In this document: one piece after another, positions 30,641 through 41,135 of the stretch
Layout: every line of letters starts with the position of its first letter
Position numbering within the stretch: the first letter of the stretch is position 1
Assembly: GCA_014843695.1 (NCBI GenBank)
Contig: CM026386.1
Coordinates: forward strand, 16,331,489-16,395,488
Reading direction: 5' to 3'
Length of the DNA: 64,000 nt
Origin: Archivesica marissinica
Taxonomy: Eukaryota; Mollusca; Bivalvia; Venerida; Vesicomyidae
Program-made: the position numbers and the translations under genes
The notes under the pieces: model-generated
Seen by the model: the letters and a program-made list of their open reading frames with translations, nothing else
Database searches by the model: none
Told to the model about the DNA's origin: nothing

Positions 30641-33040
30641 TACTCCCGACTACATGTACATATATAACAATTCTACAAGCTGGCTGGAGCAGTAAGTGTC
30701 GATTCTACTCCCGACTACATATATAACAATTCTACAAGCTGGCTGGAGCAGTAAGTGTCGATTCTACTCCCGACTACATGTACATATATAACAATTCTAC
30801 AAGCTGGCTGGAGCAGTAAGTGTCGATTCTACTCCCGACTACATGTACATATATAGCAATTCTACAAGCTGTTTGGAGCAGTAAGTGTCGATTCTATTCC
30901 CGATTACATATATAACAATTCTACAAGCTGGTTGGAGCGGTAAGTGTCGATTCTATTCCCGACTATTTACATAACCATTCTACAAGCTGGTTATAGCGGT
31001 AAGTGTCGATTCTACTACTGGCTACTTATATAACCATTCTACAAGCTGGTTGGAGCGGTAAGTGTCGATTCTACTCCCGACAATTCTACAAGCTGGCGGG
31101 AGCGGTAAGTGTCGATTCTATTCCCGACTATTTACATAACCATTCTACAAGCTGGTTATAGCGGTAAGTGTCGATTCTACTACTGGCTACTTATATAACC
31201 ATTCTACAAGCTGGTTGGACCGGTAAGTGTCGATTCTACTCCTGACTACATATATAACCATTCTACAAGCTGGCTGGAGCGGTAAATGTCGATTCTACTC
31301 CTGGCTGCATATATAACCATTCAACAAGCTGGTTGGAGCAGTAAGTGTCGATTCTACTCCCGACTACATATATAACAATTCTACAAGCTGGCTGGAGCGG
31401 TTAGTGTCGATTCTACTCCTGGCTACATACATCTACAAGCTGGTTATAGCAGTAAGTGTCGATTCTACTCCTGGCTACATATATAACAATTCTACAAGCT
31501 GGTTATAGCGGTAAGTGTCGATTCTACTCCCGACTACATATATAACAATTCTACAAGCTGGCTGGAGCGGTTAGTGTCGATTCTACTCCTGGCTACATAC
31601 ATAACCATTCTACAAGCTGGTTGGAGCAGTAAGTGTCGATTCTACTCCCGACAATTCTACAAGCTGGCTGGAGCAGTAAGTGTCGATTCTACTCCCGACT
31701 ACATGTAATATATAACAATTCTACAAGCTGGCTGGAGCAGTAAGTGTCGATTCTACTCCCGACTATATGTACATATATAGCAATTCTACAAGCTGTTTGG
31801 ACCAGTAAGTGTCGATTCTACTCCCGACTACATGTACATATATAACAATTCTACAAGCTGGCTGGAGCAGTAAGTGTCGATTCTACTCCCGACTACATGT
31901 ACATATATAGCAATTCTACAAGCTGTTTGGACCAGTAAGTGTCGATTCTATTCCCGACTACATATATAACAATTCTACAAGCTGGTTGGAGCGTTAAGTG
32001 TCGATTCTACTCCCGACAATTCTACAAGCTGGCGGGAGCGGTAAGTGTCGATTCTATTCCCGACTATTTACATAACCATTCTACAAGCTGGTTATAGCGG
32101 TAAGTGTCGATTCTACTACTGGCTACTTATATAACCATTCTACAAGCTGGTTGGACCGGTAAGTGTCGATTCTACTCCTGACTACATATATAACCATTCT
32201 ACAAGCTGGCTGGAGCGGTAAATGTCGATTCTACTCCTGGCTACATATATAACCATTCAACAAGCTCGTTGGAGCAGTAAGTGTCGATTCTACTCCCGAC
32301 TACATATATAACCATTCTACAAGCTGGTTATAGCGGTAAGTGTCGATTCTACTACTGGCTACTTATATAACCATTCTACAAGCTGGTTGGACCGGTAAGT
32401 GTCGATTCTACTCCTGACTACATATATAACCATTCTACAAGCTGGCTGGAGCGGTAAATGTCGATTCTACTCCTGGCTACATATATAACCATTCAACAAG
32501 CTCGTTGGAGCAGTAAGTGTCGATTCTACTCCCGACTACATATATAACCATTCTACAAGCTGGTTATAGCGGTAAGTGTCGATTCTACTCCCGACTACAT
32601 ATATAACCATTCTACAAGCTGGTTATAGCGGTAAGTGTCGATTCTACTCCCGACTACATATATAACAATTCTACAAGCTAGCTGGAGCGGTTAGTGTCGA
32701 TTCTACTCCCGAAAATTCTGCAAGCTGGCTTGAGCGGTTAGTGTCGATTCTACTCCTGGCTACATACATAACCATTCTACAAGCTGGTTGGAGCAGTAAG
32801 TGTCGATTCTACTCCTGGCTACATATATAACAATTCTACAAGCTGGTTATAGCGGTAAGTGTCGATTCTACTCCCGACTACATATATAACCATTCTACAA
32901 GCTGGTTGGAGCAGTAAGTGTCGATTCTACTCCTGGCTACATATATAACCATTCTACAAGCTGGTTGGACCGGTAAGTGTCGATTCTATTCCCGACTACA
33001 TATATAACCCTTCTACAAGCTGGTTGGACCGGTAAGTATC
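29047..33040 (+). repeat. 59-bp minisatellite built from exon end plus splice donor (about 55 copies)
   Basis: The unit runs GTAAGTGTCTATTCTACTCC TGGCTACATATATAACAATT CTACAAGCTGGTTATAGCG. Every full unit contains the codons of the signal-peptide core and a GCG|GTAAGTG or GCA|GTAAGTG donor. Sub-families: CTCCTGGC versus CTCCCGAC, an extra CATGTACATATATA, and short units lacking the middle 18 bp. Sub-blocks are repeated in order (31040-31290 resembles 32020-32270). The first unit is the exon at 29047-29104 itself. It is interrupted by a LINE fragment at 29934-30638. Confidence 0.95.
29934..30638 (+). mobile_element. non-LTR retrotransposon (LINE) 3' fragment: RT C-terminus and 3' UTR
   Basis: An open frame to the stop at 30220-30222 has the layout common at the C-terminus of many invertebrate LINE ORF2 proteins: MYKTLHG, APDYL, a IHPRILRS segment, LYTPRPN, ELFRNTFEFSG, IWNSLPHSV, then a FKILYLRWH end. 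The endonuclease and the catalytic RT domains are absent, so it is a dead 5'-truncated insertion. The 3' UTR ends GTTGAGGGCC...AAATAAAGTC and (ATT)n. It interrupts a 59-bp unit within CGATT|CTACTCC, so it arrived after the array formed. CR1/Jockey-like placement is a guess. Short tails of the same family lie at 6031, 8781, 19476 and 46495. Confidence 0.85.
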
Positions 33041-33174
33041 GAATTTTATTTCGACAGTCTATGACAGTTTATGTCATTTTTGTTTGGAATATTCATATTC
33101 AGACATGCGAGCGAATATTCGAATATTAATTTAAGCTTTATTTATTTTACAACGATTGTGACTCAAGTTTTAAC
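33041..33174. other. single-copy intron sequence
   Basis: AT-rich; no feature beyond a decayed extension of the SINE-C tail (AACAACTTATATTAATCACT, reverse strand) at its right edge. Confidence 0.5.
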
Positions 33175-33375
33175 AACTTATATTAATCACTCTCATTGTC
33201 GCGGATGAAAGCCTAAATGTTGTCATTCGTGTGGGAGGAAACCGGAGTATCCTGAAAAAACGCACATGTCCGATCTGGCGACCACCGTACCATCTCACAC
33301 ACACCCCGGTCCGAGGATCGAACCCGGGTTGCATTGGTGAGAAGCGAGCGCGCTAACCACTGCGCTAATCGGACA
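33140..33375 (-). mobile_element. SINE-C, tRNA-derived, minus strand
   Basis: Read on the minus strand: TGTCCGATTAGCGCAGTGGT (A box), CAACCCGGGTTCGATCCTCG (B box), GGTGGTCGCCAGATCGGACA, ACTCCGGTTTCCTCCCACAC, and a tail GAGAGTGATTAATATAAGTT followed by AAAACTTG...CAATCG...TAAAATA. The tail is common to SINE-D, so the two families share a LINE partner. It lies in the intron of the putative signal-peptide/CCP gene. Confidence 0.8.
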
Positions 33376-33409
33376 TTATTCAAATATTCGTTGCCATTCC
33401 TAATATTTA

Positions 33410-33534
33410 GTGTTATTTAAGAAATAATAAGTATCAACCGTGGTATATCGCAGAATAACCCGAGTGTGAAGTTCTTATGCGTAGAAATATATCACGAAGG
33501 CCGAAGTTGATACTCATTATTTCGATTCTAACAC
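33410..33534. repeat. foldback (inverted repeat) element of about 125 bp
   Basis: GAAATAATAAGTATCAAC (33421-33438) pairs with GTTGATACTCATTATTTC (33506-33523) with one mismatch. The adjacent CGTGGTATAT pairs with ATATATCACG (33487-33496), and outer GTGTTA pairs with TAACAC. The loop contains GCAGAATAACCCGAGTGTGA. GGTATATCGCAGAATAACCC from this element recurs at about 33933, about 490 bp away, so a second partial copy or a direct terminal repeat is present. Confidence 0.7.
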
Positions 33535-34085
33535 GACTTACTTCTAATCATTTTAGACGAGAATCAAAGGAGTATTTTCTTCAAACGCCGTGGTACTCCG
33601 CTGCATTTGGCTTTCGAAATTTCCTTCCGCGTAAGGGGTGATGACGTTATTTTTTATGGAAAATATCAATCTAGTGCATAAATGAACAAAAGTTGTAACT
33701 GATCAATAATTTTATTTATTTTGTCAAATAAAACTGTACAGAATAGTAACTGAAACGTTACTTAACAGAAAAACAAGACGGACAAGAGAGTATCTGATTC
33801 TAAAAACAGCTCACTTCCGCGAATTCCCACGGTAGTATTTACAAACATCACGTGACTTTCATTCATAAAACTTTACACGCATTATATAAATGGAATAGCC
33901 AAAACGCGGTGCGCGCAGCATTGTTCAAGGTAGGTATATCGCAGAATAACCCGATGTATATTTTACTCTACAAGTATGTATGTTATTAGCTGGGTCGTGT
34001 TAGAATATTATTTAATGTGTTTGAGCCTGCAGTCGATGCAACCTTCATAGAGATATTAGTTGTTTAATATATTATTGTTCTGCAG
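33535..34085. other. intron sequence, no gene seen
   Basis: Holds the second GGTATATCGCAGAATAACCC (33933-33952) and a 43-bp block (33966-34008, TCTACAAGTATGTATGTTAT TAGCTGGGTCGTGTTA) found again at 41917-41958, exactly where the right palindrome arm ends. Confidence 0.6.
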
Positions 34086-34324
34086 TTAGAGGGCTATATG
34101 AAACAAGAAGATGTATTTAATATTCGTACCAACTTGGTAGGTCTGTGGTTCTACCCGAGTACACGTCAGTGCATTAAATACAGATGGGAGGGGCACCCGG
34201 CGTCTTTCTCCACGACCAATAATAGCTGGAAAGACGCCTCACCATATAACATTAAACCCACAAAAAGCAAACAAAGACAGAGAGTCATCGATATGCTCCA
34301 GTTTCACCTCAATACATATATTTA
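34086..34324 (+). CDS. unassigned open frame of 79 codons
   Basis: An acceptor-like ATTGTTCTGCAG ends at 34085 and the frame TTA GAG GGC TAT ATG is open to TAA at 34322-34324. The predicted peptide has a varied composition with W, C and charged residues (GLWFYPSTRQCIKYRWEG region), unlike repeat shadows. I do not recognise a family. If spliced it would be phase 0 at the acceptor, which does not fit the phase-1 exons on either side, and no AATAAA follows closely. It could be a terminal exon of another transcript, a transposon relic or chance. Confidence 0.2.
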
Positions 34325-34737
34325 AGGGGTGAGGAGTACACGTAGGCGTCTCAGCGAGTTGTTGAGCTTTGGTATTGCCGTGCTCTCGAGGAGGCATAGC
34401 TTTATAAACTGGAATAGACGAACATGAAATCTCAGTTTCAAAATGTTACCTAATTTACTGTATCAAAATCTTCCTTTTTATATAGCGATGTTCGTGATAT
34501 TTGTCTGAAAACGGTGCGTTTGTAGCTTTGTCTGCACCTCATTTATATGTCTTACCTAATGACACCAGTCACTACCCTCGGGTAAGATGCAGAAACCCTT
34601 CCGTTACCACATGTAGGCACCGCTTGTTGCATCTGGTTCTCACGGCCAACGATTATAATCAAGTATCCTAAACTATCTCGCATTTATAATATTCATACAT
34701 TCTGCTATAGTCCGTATTCGTGGTCATGTGGTTATGG
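34325..34737. other. intron or intergenic sequence, no gene seen
   Basis: No recurring element recognised before SINE-B begins near 34738. Confidence 0.5.
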
Positions 34738-34965
34738 TGGTTTACTTGTATACCACTGTAACCTGTCATCACTGATTGTCACGGGTTGGAGCGCCGCTCA
34801 GGCCGTGTCTCATTTATATGAAAAAGTTGGCAGTTTTCTTACGGAGGTTGGTGCACCCAAGTACTGGTTAACCGCTGGAGCCTGCCCAGGAAAGGTGTTG
34901 TTAGGTAAACTGCCCGCCGGCGATATAGCCCAAAATGGTGCTGATGCAGGCGTAAAACCAGAACA
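34738..34965 (+). mobile_element. SINE-B, + strand, just upstream of the CCP exon
   Basis: CTTGTATACCACTGTAACCT opens the head, with a decayed B box (GGGTTGGAGCGCC). The body TTACGGAGGTTGGTGCACCC through GATGCAGGCGTAAAACC follows. The (AACAT)n tail is lost. It ends about 60 bp before the exon at 35027, so it sits close to the branch-point region. Confidence 0.8.
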
Positions 34966-35026
34966 AACAAGTCTGCAATATATCTTCTGCACGCACATCA
35001 ATAGTATTCATGTGATATTTTTGCAG

Positions 35027-35200
35027 CTGATTGCCCCATACCCGAGACCATTAGCAACGGCCACGCCGATTTTGAAGAGACCTGGGAAGGCAGCACCGTT
35101 GTCTACCGGTGTCGCGCTGGTTATGTCCTGGTAAACGGCACAGCCGAACGAACATGTGGCTTCGACTCGTTGTGGAATGGCACGTTACCAGTTTGTGAAG
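35027..35200 (+). CDS. exon encoding one CCP/sushi (SCR) domain
   Basis: Acceptor TGATATTTTTGCAG ends at 35026. The exon reads CT then GAT TGC CCC, and ends GTT TGT GAA G at 35200 before GTAAAT. It is a symmetric phase 1-1 exon of 174 nt, the standard CCP module. The translation is 57 complete residues with four cysteines at 2, 28, 43 and 56 (expected C1-C3, C2-C4 pairing). Other family marks are CP at 2-3, NG at 10-11, GSTVVYRC at 21-28, the GY pair at 31-32, the invariant W at 49, WNG at 49-51 and PVCE at 54-57. CCP modules mediate protein binding in secreted and cell-surface proteins. With the upstream signal-peptide exon it suggests a secreted or membrane CCP protein. The remaining exons are not visible; the 3' side enters a repeat and an N gap. 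The frame that stays open across SINE-B into this exon is a different, wrong frame. Confidence 0.85.
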
Positions 35201-35518
35201 GTAAATTGGTGATGTTGTGTTTGTGATGGTAAATGGGTGTTGTGTTTGTGAAGGTAAATGGATGTTGTGTTTGTGATGGTAAATGGGTGTTGTGTTTGTG
35301 AAGATAAATGGGTGTTGTGTTTGTGAAGGTAAATTGGTGATGTTGTGTTTGTGATGGTAAATGGGTGTTGTGTTTGTGATGGTAAATGGGTGTTGTGTTT
35401 GTGATGGTAAATGGGTGTTGTGTTTGTGATGGTAAATGGGTGTTGTGTTTGTGATGGTAAATGGGTGTTGTGTTTGTGATGGTAAATGGGTGTTGTGTTT
35501 GTGATGGTAAATGGGTGT
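35191..35518 (+). repeat. 25-bp minisatellite built from CCP exon end plus donor (about 13 copies before gap)
   Basis: The unit is GTTTGTGATGGTAAATGGGT GTTGT. The first occurrence, GTTTGTGAAG|GTAAATTGG, is the real exon end with its 5' splice site. The following copies keep TTTGTGAAG or TTTGTGATG followed by GTAAAT. Copies become uniform toward the gap, where the array is cut off, so its true length is unknown. Confidence 0.9.
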
Positions 35519-36518
35519 NNNNNNNNNNNNNNNNNNNNNNNNNNNNNNNNNNNNNNNNNNNNNNNNNNNNNNNNNNNNNNNNNNNNNNNNNNNNNNNNNN
35601 NNNNNNNNNNNNNNNNNNNNNNNNNNNNNNNNNNNNNNNNNNNNNNNNNNNNNNNNNNNNNNNNNNNNNNNNNNNNNNNNNNNNNNNNNNNNNNNNNNNN
35701 NNNNNNNNNNNNNNNNNNNNNNNNNNNNNNNNNNNNNNNNNNNNNNNNNNNNNNNNNNNNNNNNNNNNNNNNNNNNNNNNNNNNNNNNNNNNNNNNNNNN
35801 NNNNNNNNNNNNNNNNNNNNNNNNNNNNNNNNNNNNNNNNNNNNNNNNNNNNNNNNNNNNNNNNNNNNNNNNNNNNNNNNNNNNNNNNNNNNNNNNNNNN
35901 NNNNNNNNNNNNNNNNNNNNNNNNNNNNNNNNNNNNNNNNNNNNNNNNNNNNNNNNNNNNNNNNNNNNNNNNNNNNNNNNNNNNNNNNNNNNNNNNNNNN
36001 NNNNNNNNNNNNNNNNNNNNNNNNNNNNNNNNNNNNNNNNNNNNNNNNNNNNNNNNNNNNNNNNNNNNNNNNNNNNNNNNNNNNNNNNNNNNNNNNNNNN
36101 NNNNNNNNNNNNNNNNNNNNNNNNNNNNNNNNNNNNNNNNNNNNNNNNNNNNNNNNNNNNNNNNNNNNNNNNNNNNNNNNNNNNNNNNNNNNNNNNNNNN
36201 NNNNNNNNNNNNNNNNNNNNNNNNNNNNNNNNNNNNNNNNNNNNNNNNNNNNNNNNNNNNNNNNNNNNNNNNNNNNNNNNNNNNNNNNNNNNNNNNNNNN
36301 NNNNNNNNNNNNNNNNNNNNNNNNNNNNNNNNNNNNNNNNNNNNNNNNNNNNNNNNNNNNNNNNNNNNNNNNNNNNNNNNNNNNNNNNNNNNNNNNNNNN
36401 NNNNNNNNNNNNNNNNNNNNNNNNNNNNNNNNNNNNNNNNNNNNNNNNNNNNNNNNNNNNNNNNNNNNNNNNNNNNNNNNNNNNNNNNNNNNNNNNNNNN
36501 NNNNNNNNNNNNNNNNNN
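35519..36518. other. assembly gap, 1000 N
   Basis: Exactly 1000 N between the 25-bp donor array and the 55-bp array. Further CCP exons could be lost here. Confidence 1.
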
Positions 36519-39383
36519 GCAGCTACAGCGTGGTGTTGCACAAGCTAACGTACATGGGACAGCCCATACACCCTGCAGCTACAGCGTGGTGTTGTACAAG
36601 CTAACGTACATGGACAGTCCATACATCCTGCAGCTACAGCGTGGTGTTGCACAAGCTAACGTGCATGGACAGCCCGTACATCCTGCAGCTACAGCTTCGT
36701 ATTGCACAAGCTAACGTGAATGGACAGTCCATACATCCTGCAGCTACAGCTTGGTGTTGCACAAGCCAACGTGCATGGACAGCCCATACACCCTGCATCT
36801 ACAGCATGGTGTTGCACAATCTAACGTACATGGACAGCCCATACACCCTGCAGCTACAGCATGGTGTTACACAAGCTAACGTACACGGACAGTCCATACA
36901 TCCTGCAGCTACAGCGTGGTGTTAAACAAGCTAACGTGCATGGACATCCAACATCCTGCAGCTACAGCGTGGTGTACACAAGCTAACGTGCATGGACAGC
37001 CCATACACCCTGCAGCTACAGCGTGGTGTGCACAAGCTAACGTACATGGACAGTCCATACACCCTGCAGCTACAGCGTGGTGTTGCACAAGCTAACGTGC
37101 ATGGACAGCCCATACATCCTGCAGCTACAGCGTGGTATTGAACAAGCTAACGTGCATGGACAGCCCATACACCCTGCAGCTACAGCTTGGTGTTGCACAA
37201 GCTAACGTACATGGACAGCCCATACATCCTGCAGCTACAGCGTGGTGTTGCACAAGCTAACGTGCATGGACAGACCATACATCCTGCAGCTACAGCATGG
37301 TGTTGCACAAGCTAACGTACATGGACAGTCCATACATCCTGCAGCTACAGCGTGGTGTTGCACAAGCTAACGTGCATGGACAGCCCATACACCCTGCAGC
37401 TACAGCGTGGTATTGCACAAGCTAACCTACATGGACATCCCATACATCCTGCAGCTACAGCGTGGTGTTGCACAAGCTAACATACATGGACAGCCCATAC
37501 ATCCTGCAGCTACAGCGTGGTATTGCACAAGCTAACCTACATGGACAGCCCATACATCCTGCATCTACAGCGTGGTGTTGCACAAGCTAACGTGCATGGA
37601 CAGCCCATACATCCTGCAGCTACAGCGTGGTGTTGCACAAGCTAACGTACATGGACAGTCCATACATCCTGCAGCTACAGCGTGGTGTTGCACAAGCTAA
37701 CGTGCATGGACAGTCCATACACCCTGCAGCTACAGCATGATGTTGCACAAGCTAACGTGCATGGACAGCCCATACACCCTGCAGCTACAGTATGGTGTTG
37801 CACAAGCTAACGTGCATGGACAGTCCATACACCCTGCAGCTACAGCGTGGTGTTGCACAAGCTAACGTGCATGGACAGTCCATACATCCTGCAGCTACAG
37901 CGTCGTGTTGCACAAGCTAACGTGCATGGACAGTCCATACACCCTGCAGCTACAGCATGGTGTTGCACAAGCTAACGTGCATGGACAGTCCATACACCCT
38001 GCAGCTACAGCGCGGTGTTGTACAAGCTAACGTGCATGGACAGCCCATACATCCTGCAGCTACAGCGTGGTGTTGCACAAGCTAACGTGCATGGACAGTC
38101 CATACATCCTGCAGCTACAGCGTGGTGTTGTACAAGCTAACGTACATGGACAGTCCATACATCCTGCAGCTACAGCGTGGTGTTGCACAAGCTGACATAC
38201 ATGGACAGTCCATACATCCTGCAGCTACAGCGTGGTGTTGCACAAGCTAACTTGCATGGACAGCAAATACACCCTGCAGCTATAGCGTCGTGTTGCACAA
38301 GCTAACGTGTATGGGCAGCCCATACACCATGCATCTACAGCGTGGTGTTGTACAAGCTAACGTGCATGGACAGCCCATACATCCTATAGCTACAGCGTGG
38401 TGTTACACAAGCTAACGTACATGGACAGCCCATATATCTTGCAGCTACAGCGTGTTGTTGCACAAGCTAAGGTGCATGGACAGTCCATACACCCTGCAGC
38501 TACAGTATGGTGTTGCACAAGCTAAGGTGCATGGACAGTCCATACATCCTGCAGCTACAGCGTGGTGTTGCACAAGCTAACGTGCATGGACAGTCCATAC
38601 ATCCTGCAGCTACAGCGTGGTGTTGCACAAGCTAACGTGCATGGACAGTCCATACATCCTGCAGCTACAGCGTGGTGTTGCACAAGCTAACGTGCATGGA
38701 CAGCCCATACATCCTGCAGCTACAGCGTGGTGTTGCACAAGCTAACGTGCATGGACAGTCCATACACCCTGCAGCTACAGCGTGGTGTTGCACAAGCTAA
38801 CGTGCATGGACAGCCCATACATCCTGCAGCTACAGCGTGGTGTTGTACAAGCTAACGTGCATGGACAGCCCATACACCCTGCAGCTACAGCGTGGTGTTA
38901 CACAAGCTAACGTACATGGACAGCCCATACACCCTGCAGCTACAGCGTGGTGTTGCACAAGCTAACGTGCATGGACAGTCCATACATCCTGCAGCTACAG
39001 CGTGGTGTTGCACAAGCTAACGTGCATGGACAGTCCATACATCCTGCAGCTACAGCGTGGTGTTGCACAAGCTAACGTGCATGGACAGCCCATACACCCT
39101 GCAGACACCCACAACAACAAACAACAACACCCCAACTACAGCGTGGTGTTGCACAAGCTAACGTGCATGGACAGCCCATACACCCTGCAGCTACAGCGTC
39201 GTGTTGCACAAGCTAACTTACATGCACAGTCCATACATCCTGCAGCTACAGCGTCGTGTTGCACAATCTAACGTGCATGGACAGTCCATACATCCTGCAG
39301 CTACAGCGTCCTGTTGCACAAGCTAACGTGCATGGACAGCCCAATATATCCTGCAGCTAGAGCGTGGTGTTGCACAAGCTAAG
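36519..39383 (+). repeat. 55-bp minisatellite (about 52 copies)
   Basis: The unit starts GCAGCTACAGCGTGGTGTTG and continues CACAAGCTAACGTGCATGGA CAGTCCATACATCCT. It carries a 13-bp perfect palindrome ATGGACAGTCCAT in one sub-family; the other reads ATGGACAGCCCAT. CATCCTGCAG resembles an acceptor, but no coding ancestor is evident. A unit at about 39105-39135 is interrupted by a CAACAACAAACAACAACACC insertion. Confidence 0.95.
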
Positions 39384-39822
39384 GTGACATTAATTTACTA
39401 TGTCATTTAAGTGTGACGTTAATTTACTATGTCATCTAAATGTGACATTAATTTACTATGTCATCTAAGTGTGACGTTAATTTACTATGTCATCTAAATG
39501 TGACATTAATTTACTATGTCATCTAAATGTGACGTTAATTTACTGTCATCTAAATGTGTGACGTTAATTTACTATGTCATCTAAGTGTGACATTAATTTA
39601 CTATGTCATCTAAATGTGGCGTTAATTTACTATGTCACCTAAATGTGGCGTTAATTTACTATGTCATCTAAATGTGGCGTTAATTTACTATGTCATCTAA
39701 ATGTGACGTTAATTTACTATGTCATCTAAATGTGGCGTTAATTTACTATGTCATCTAAATGTGACGTTAATTTACTATGTCATCTAAATGTGGCGTTAAT
39801 TTACTCTGTCATCTAAATGTGG
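39384..39822 (+). repeat. 29-bp minisatellite (about 15 copies)
   Basis: The unit is GTGACGTTAATTTACTATGT CATCTAAAT, with GTGACATT and GTGGCGTT variants. It begins directly at the end of the 55-bp array without spacer. Confidence 0.95.
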
Positions 39823-40130
39823 CTTTGCTGCTCATTTGCGATTTATTTATTGATTGTGTTAAAATTGAAAGAATACCGTTTTATCCATCTTGAGTGCCTT
39901 GATATAACGGGGCAATATAGCAGCAGCAGCCAGCCAACAGCAGCAGCCAGCCAACAGCAGCAGCCAGCCAGCAGGTTCCTTTATTAAAATCTGAATAAAA
40001 CAATAATCTGGAACATTATTTTCATAAACAGCAGAAAAACATAACAATACGAACAAAATACTAGCACACAGTAATAGACCGTGCAGCCATGAATGGCATT
40101 TACTAGTTTATAATTACCCGAGTAGTCCTA
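39823..40130. other. AT-rich spacer with CAGCAGCAGCCAGCCAA repeat
   Basis: About three copies of a 16-18 bp CAGCAGCAGCCAGCCAA unit at 39918-39972. No other feature recognised. Confidence 0.7.
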
Positions 40131-41135
40131 GCAAACAAAGGCTAGTATTAGGCCAGGACCAAGTCATGTGTTATATAAACGTGACTGCCAAGGCTAGTAC
40201 TAGGCCAGGACCAAATTGTGCATTATATATACGAGTCTTCTTGTGTTATATAAACGTGACGGTCATGGCTGTGTCTTCTTACGTTATATAAACGTGACAG
40301 CCAAGGCCGAGCCGAGTCTTCTTGTGTTATATAAACGTGACGGCCAAGGCTGTGTATTCTTATGTTATATAAACGTGACGGCCAAGGCTGTGTCTTCTTA
40401 CGTTATATAAACTGACGGCCAATGCTTCTTACGTTATATAAACATGACAGCCAAGGCCGAGTCTTCTTGTGTTATATAAACGTGACAGCCAAGGCCGAGT
40501 CTTCTTGTGTTATATAAACGTGACGACCAAGGCCGAGTCTTCTTACGTTATATAAACTTGACAGCCAATGCCTAGTCTACTTACGTTATATAAACGTGAC
40601 AGCCAAGGCCGAGTCTTCTTACGTTATATAAACATGACGACCAAGGCACTTCTTACGTTATATAAACATGACAGCCAAGGCCGAGTCTTCTTGTGTTATA
40701 TAAACGTGACAGCCAAGGCCGAATCTTCTTGTGTTATATAAACAGGACGACCAAGGCTGTGTCTTCCCAAAAAAAATATTTAGACAAAATTACCCATTTT
40801 GTTATATAAACAGGACGACCAAGGCCGAGTCTTCTTGTGTTATATAAACGTGACGGCCAAGGCCGAGTCTATTTGTGTTATATAAACGTGACAGCTAAGG
40901 CCGAGTCTATTTGTGTTATATAAACGTGACAGCCAAGGCCGAGTCTATTTGTGTTATATAAACGTGACAGCCATGGCCGTGTCTTCTTGTGTTATATAAA
41001 CGTGACGGCCAAGGCCGAGACTTCTTGTGTTATATAAACGTGACAGCCAAGGCCGAGTCTATTTGTGTTATATAAACGTGACAGCCAAGGCCGAGTCTAT
41101 TTGTGTTATATAAACGTGACAGCCAAGGCTGTGTC
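40131..41135 (+). repeat. 38-bp minisatellite with TATATAAA in every unit (about 25 copies)
   Basis: The unit is ACGTTATATAAACGTGACAG CCAAGGCCGAGTCTTCTT, with TGTGTTATATAAAC, GACGGCC and GCTGTGTCTTC variants and several shortened units. It is interrupted at about 40768-40800 by an A-rich CCCAAAAAAAATATTTAGAC insertion. The first units (from about 40131) are degenerate and use GCTAGTA(T/C)TAGGCCAGGACC. Confidence 0.9.

Noticed and set aside
33300..33375. tRNA gene on the minus strand
   Set aside because: A and B boxes are good, but the sequence continues into a SINE body with a shared SINE tail.
34805..35134. 109-codon open frame crossing into the CCP exon
   Set aside because: Its first half is SINE-B and it reads the CCP exon in the wrong frame. 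The splice-bounded frame gives the sushi domain.
36519..39383. Derivation of the 55-bp unit from a splice acceptor (CATCCTGCAG)
   Set aside because: No adjacent exon continues any open CCP-like frame, so the resemblance may be chance.
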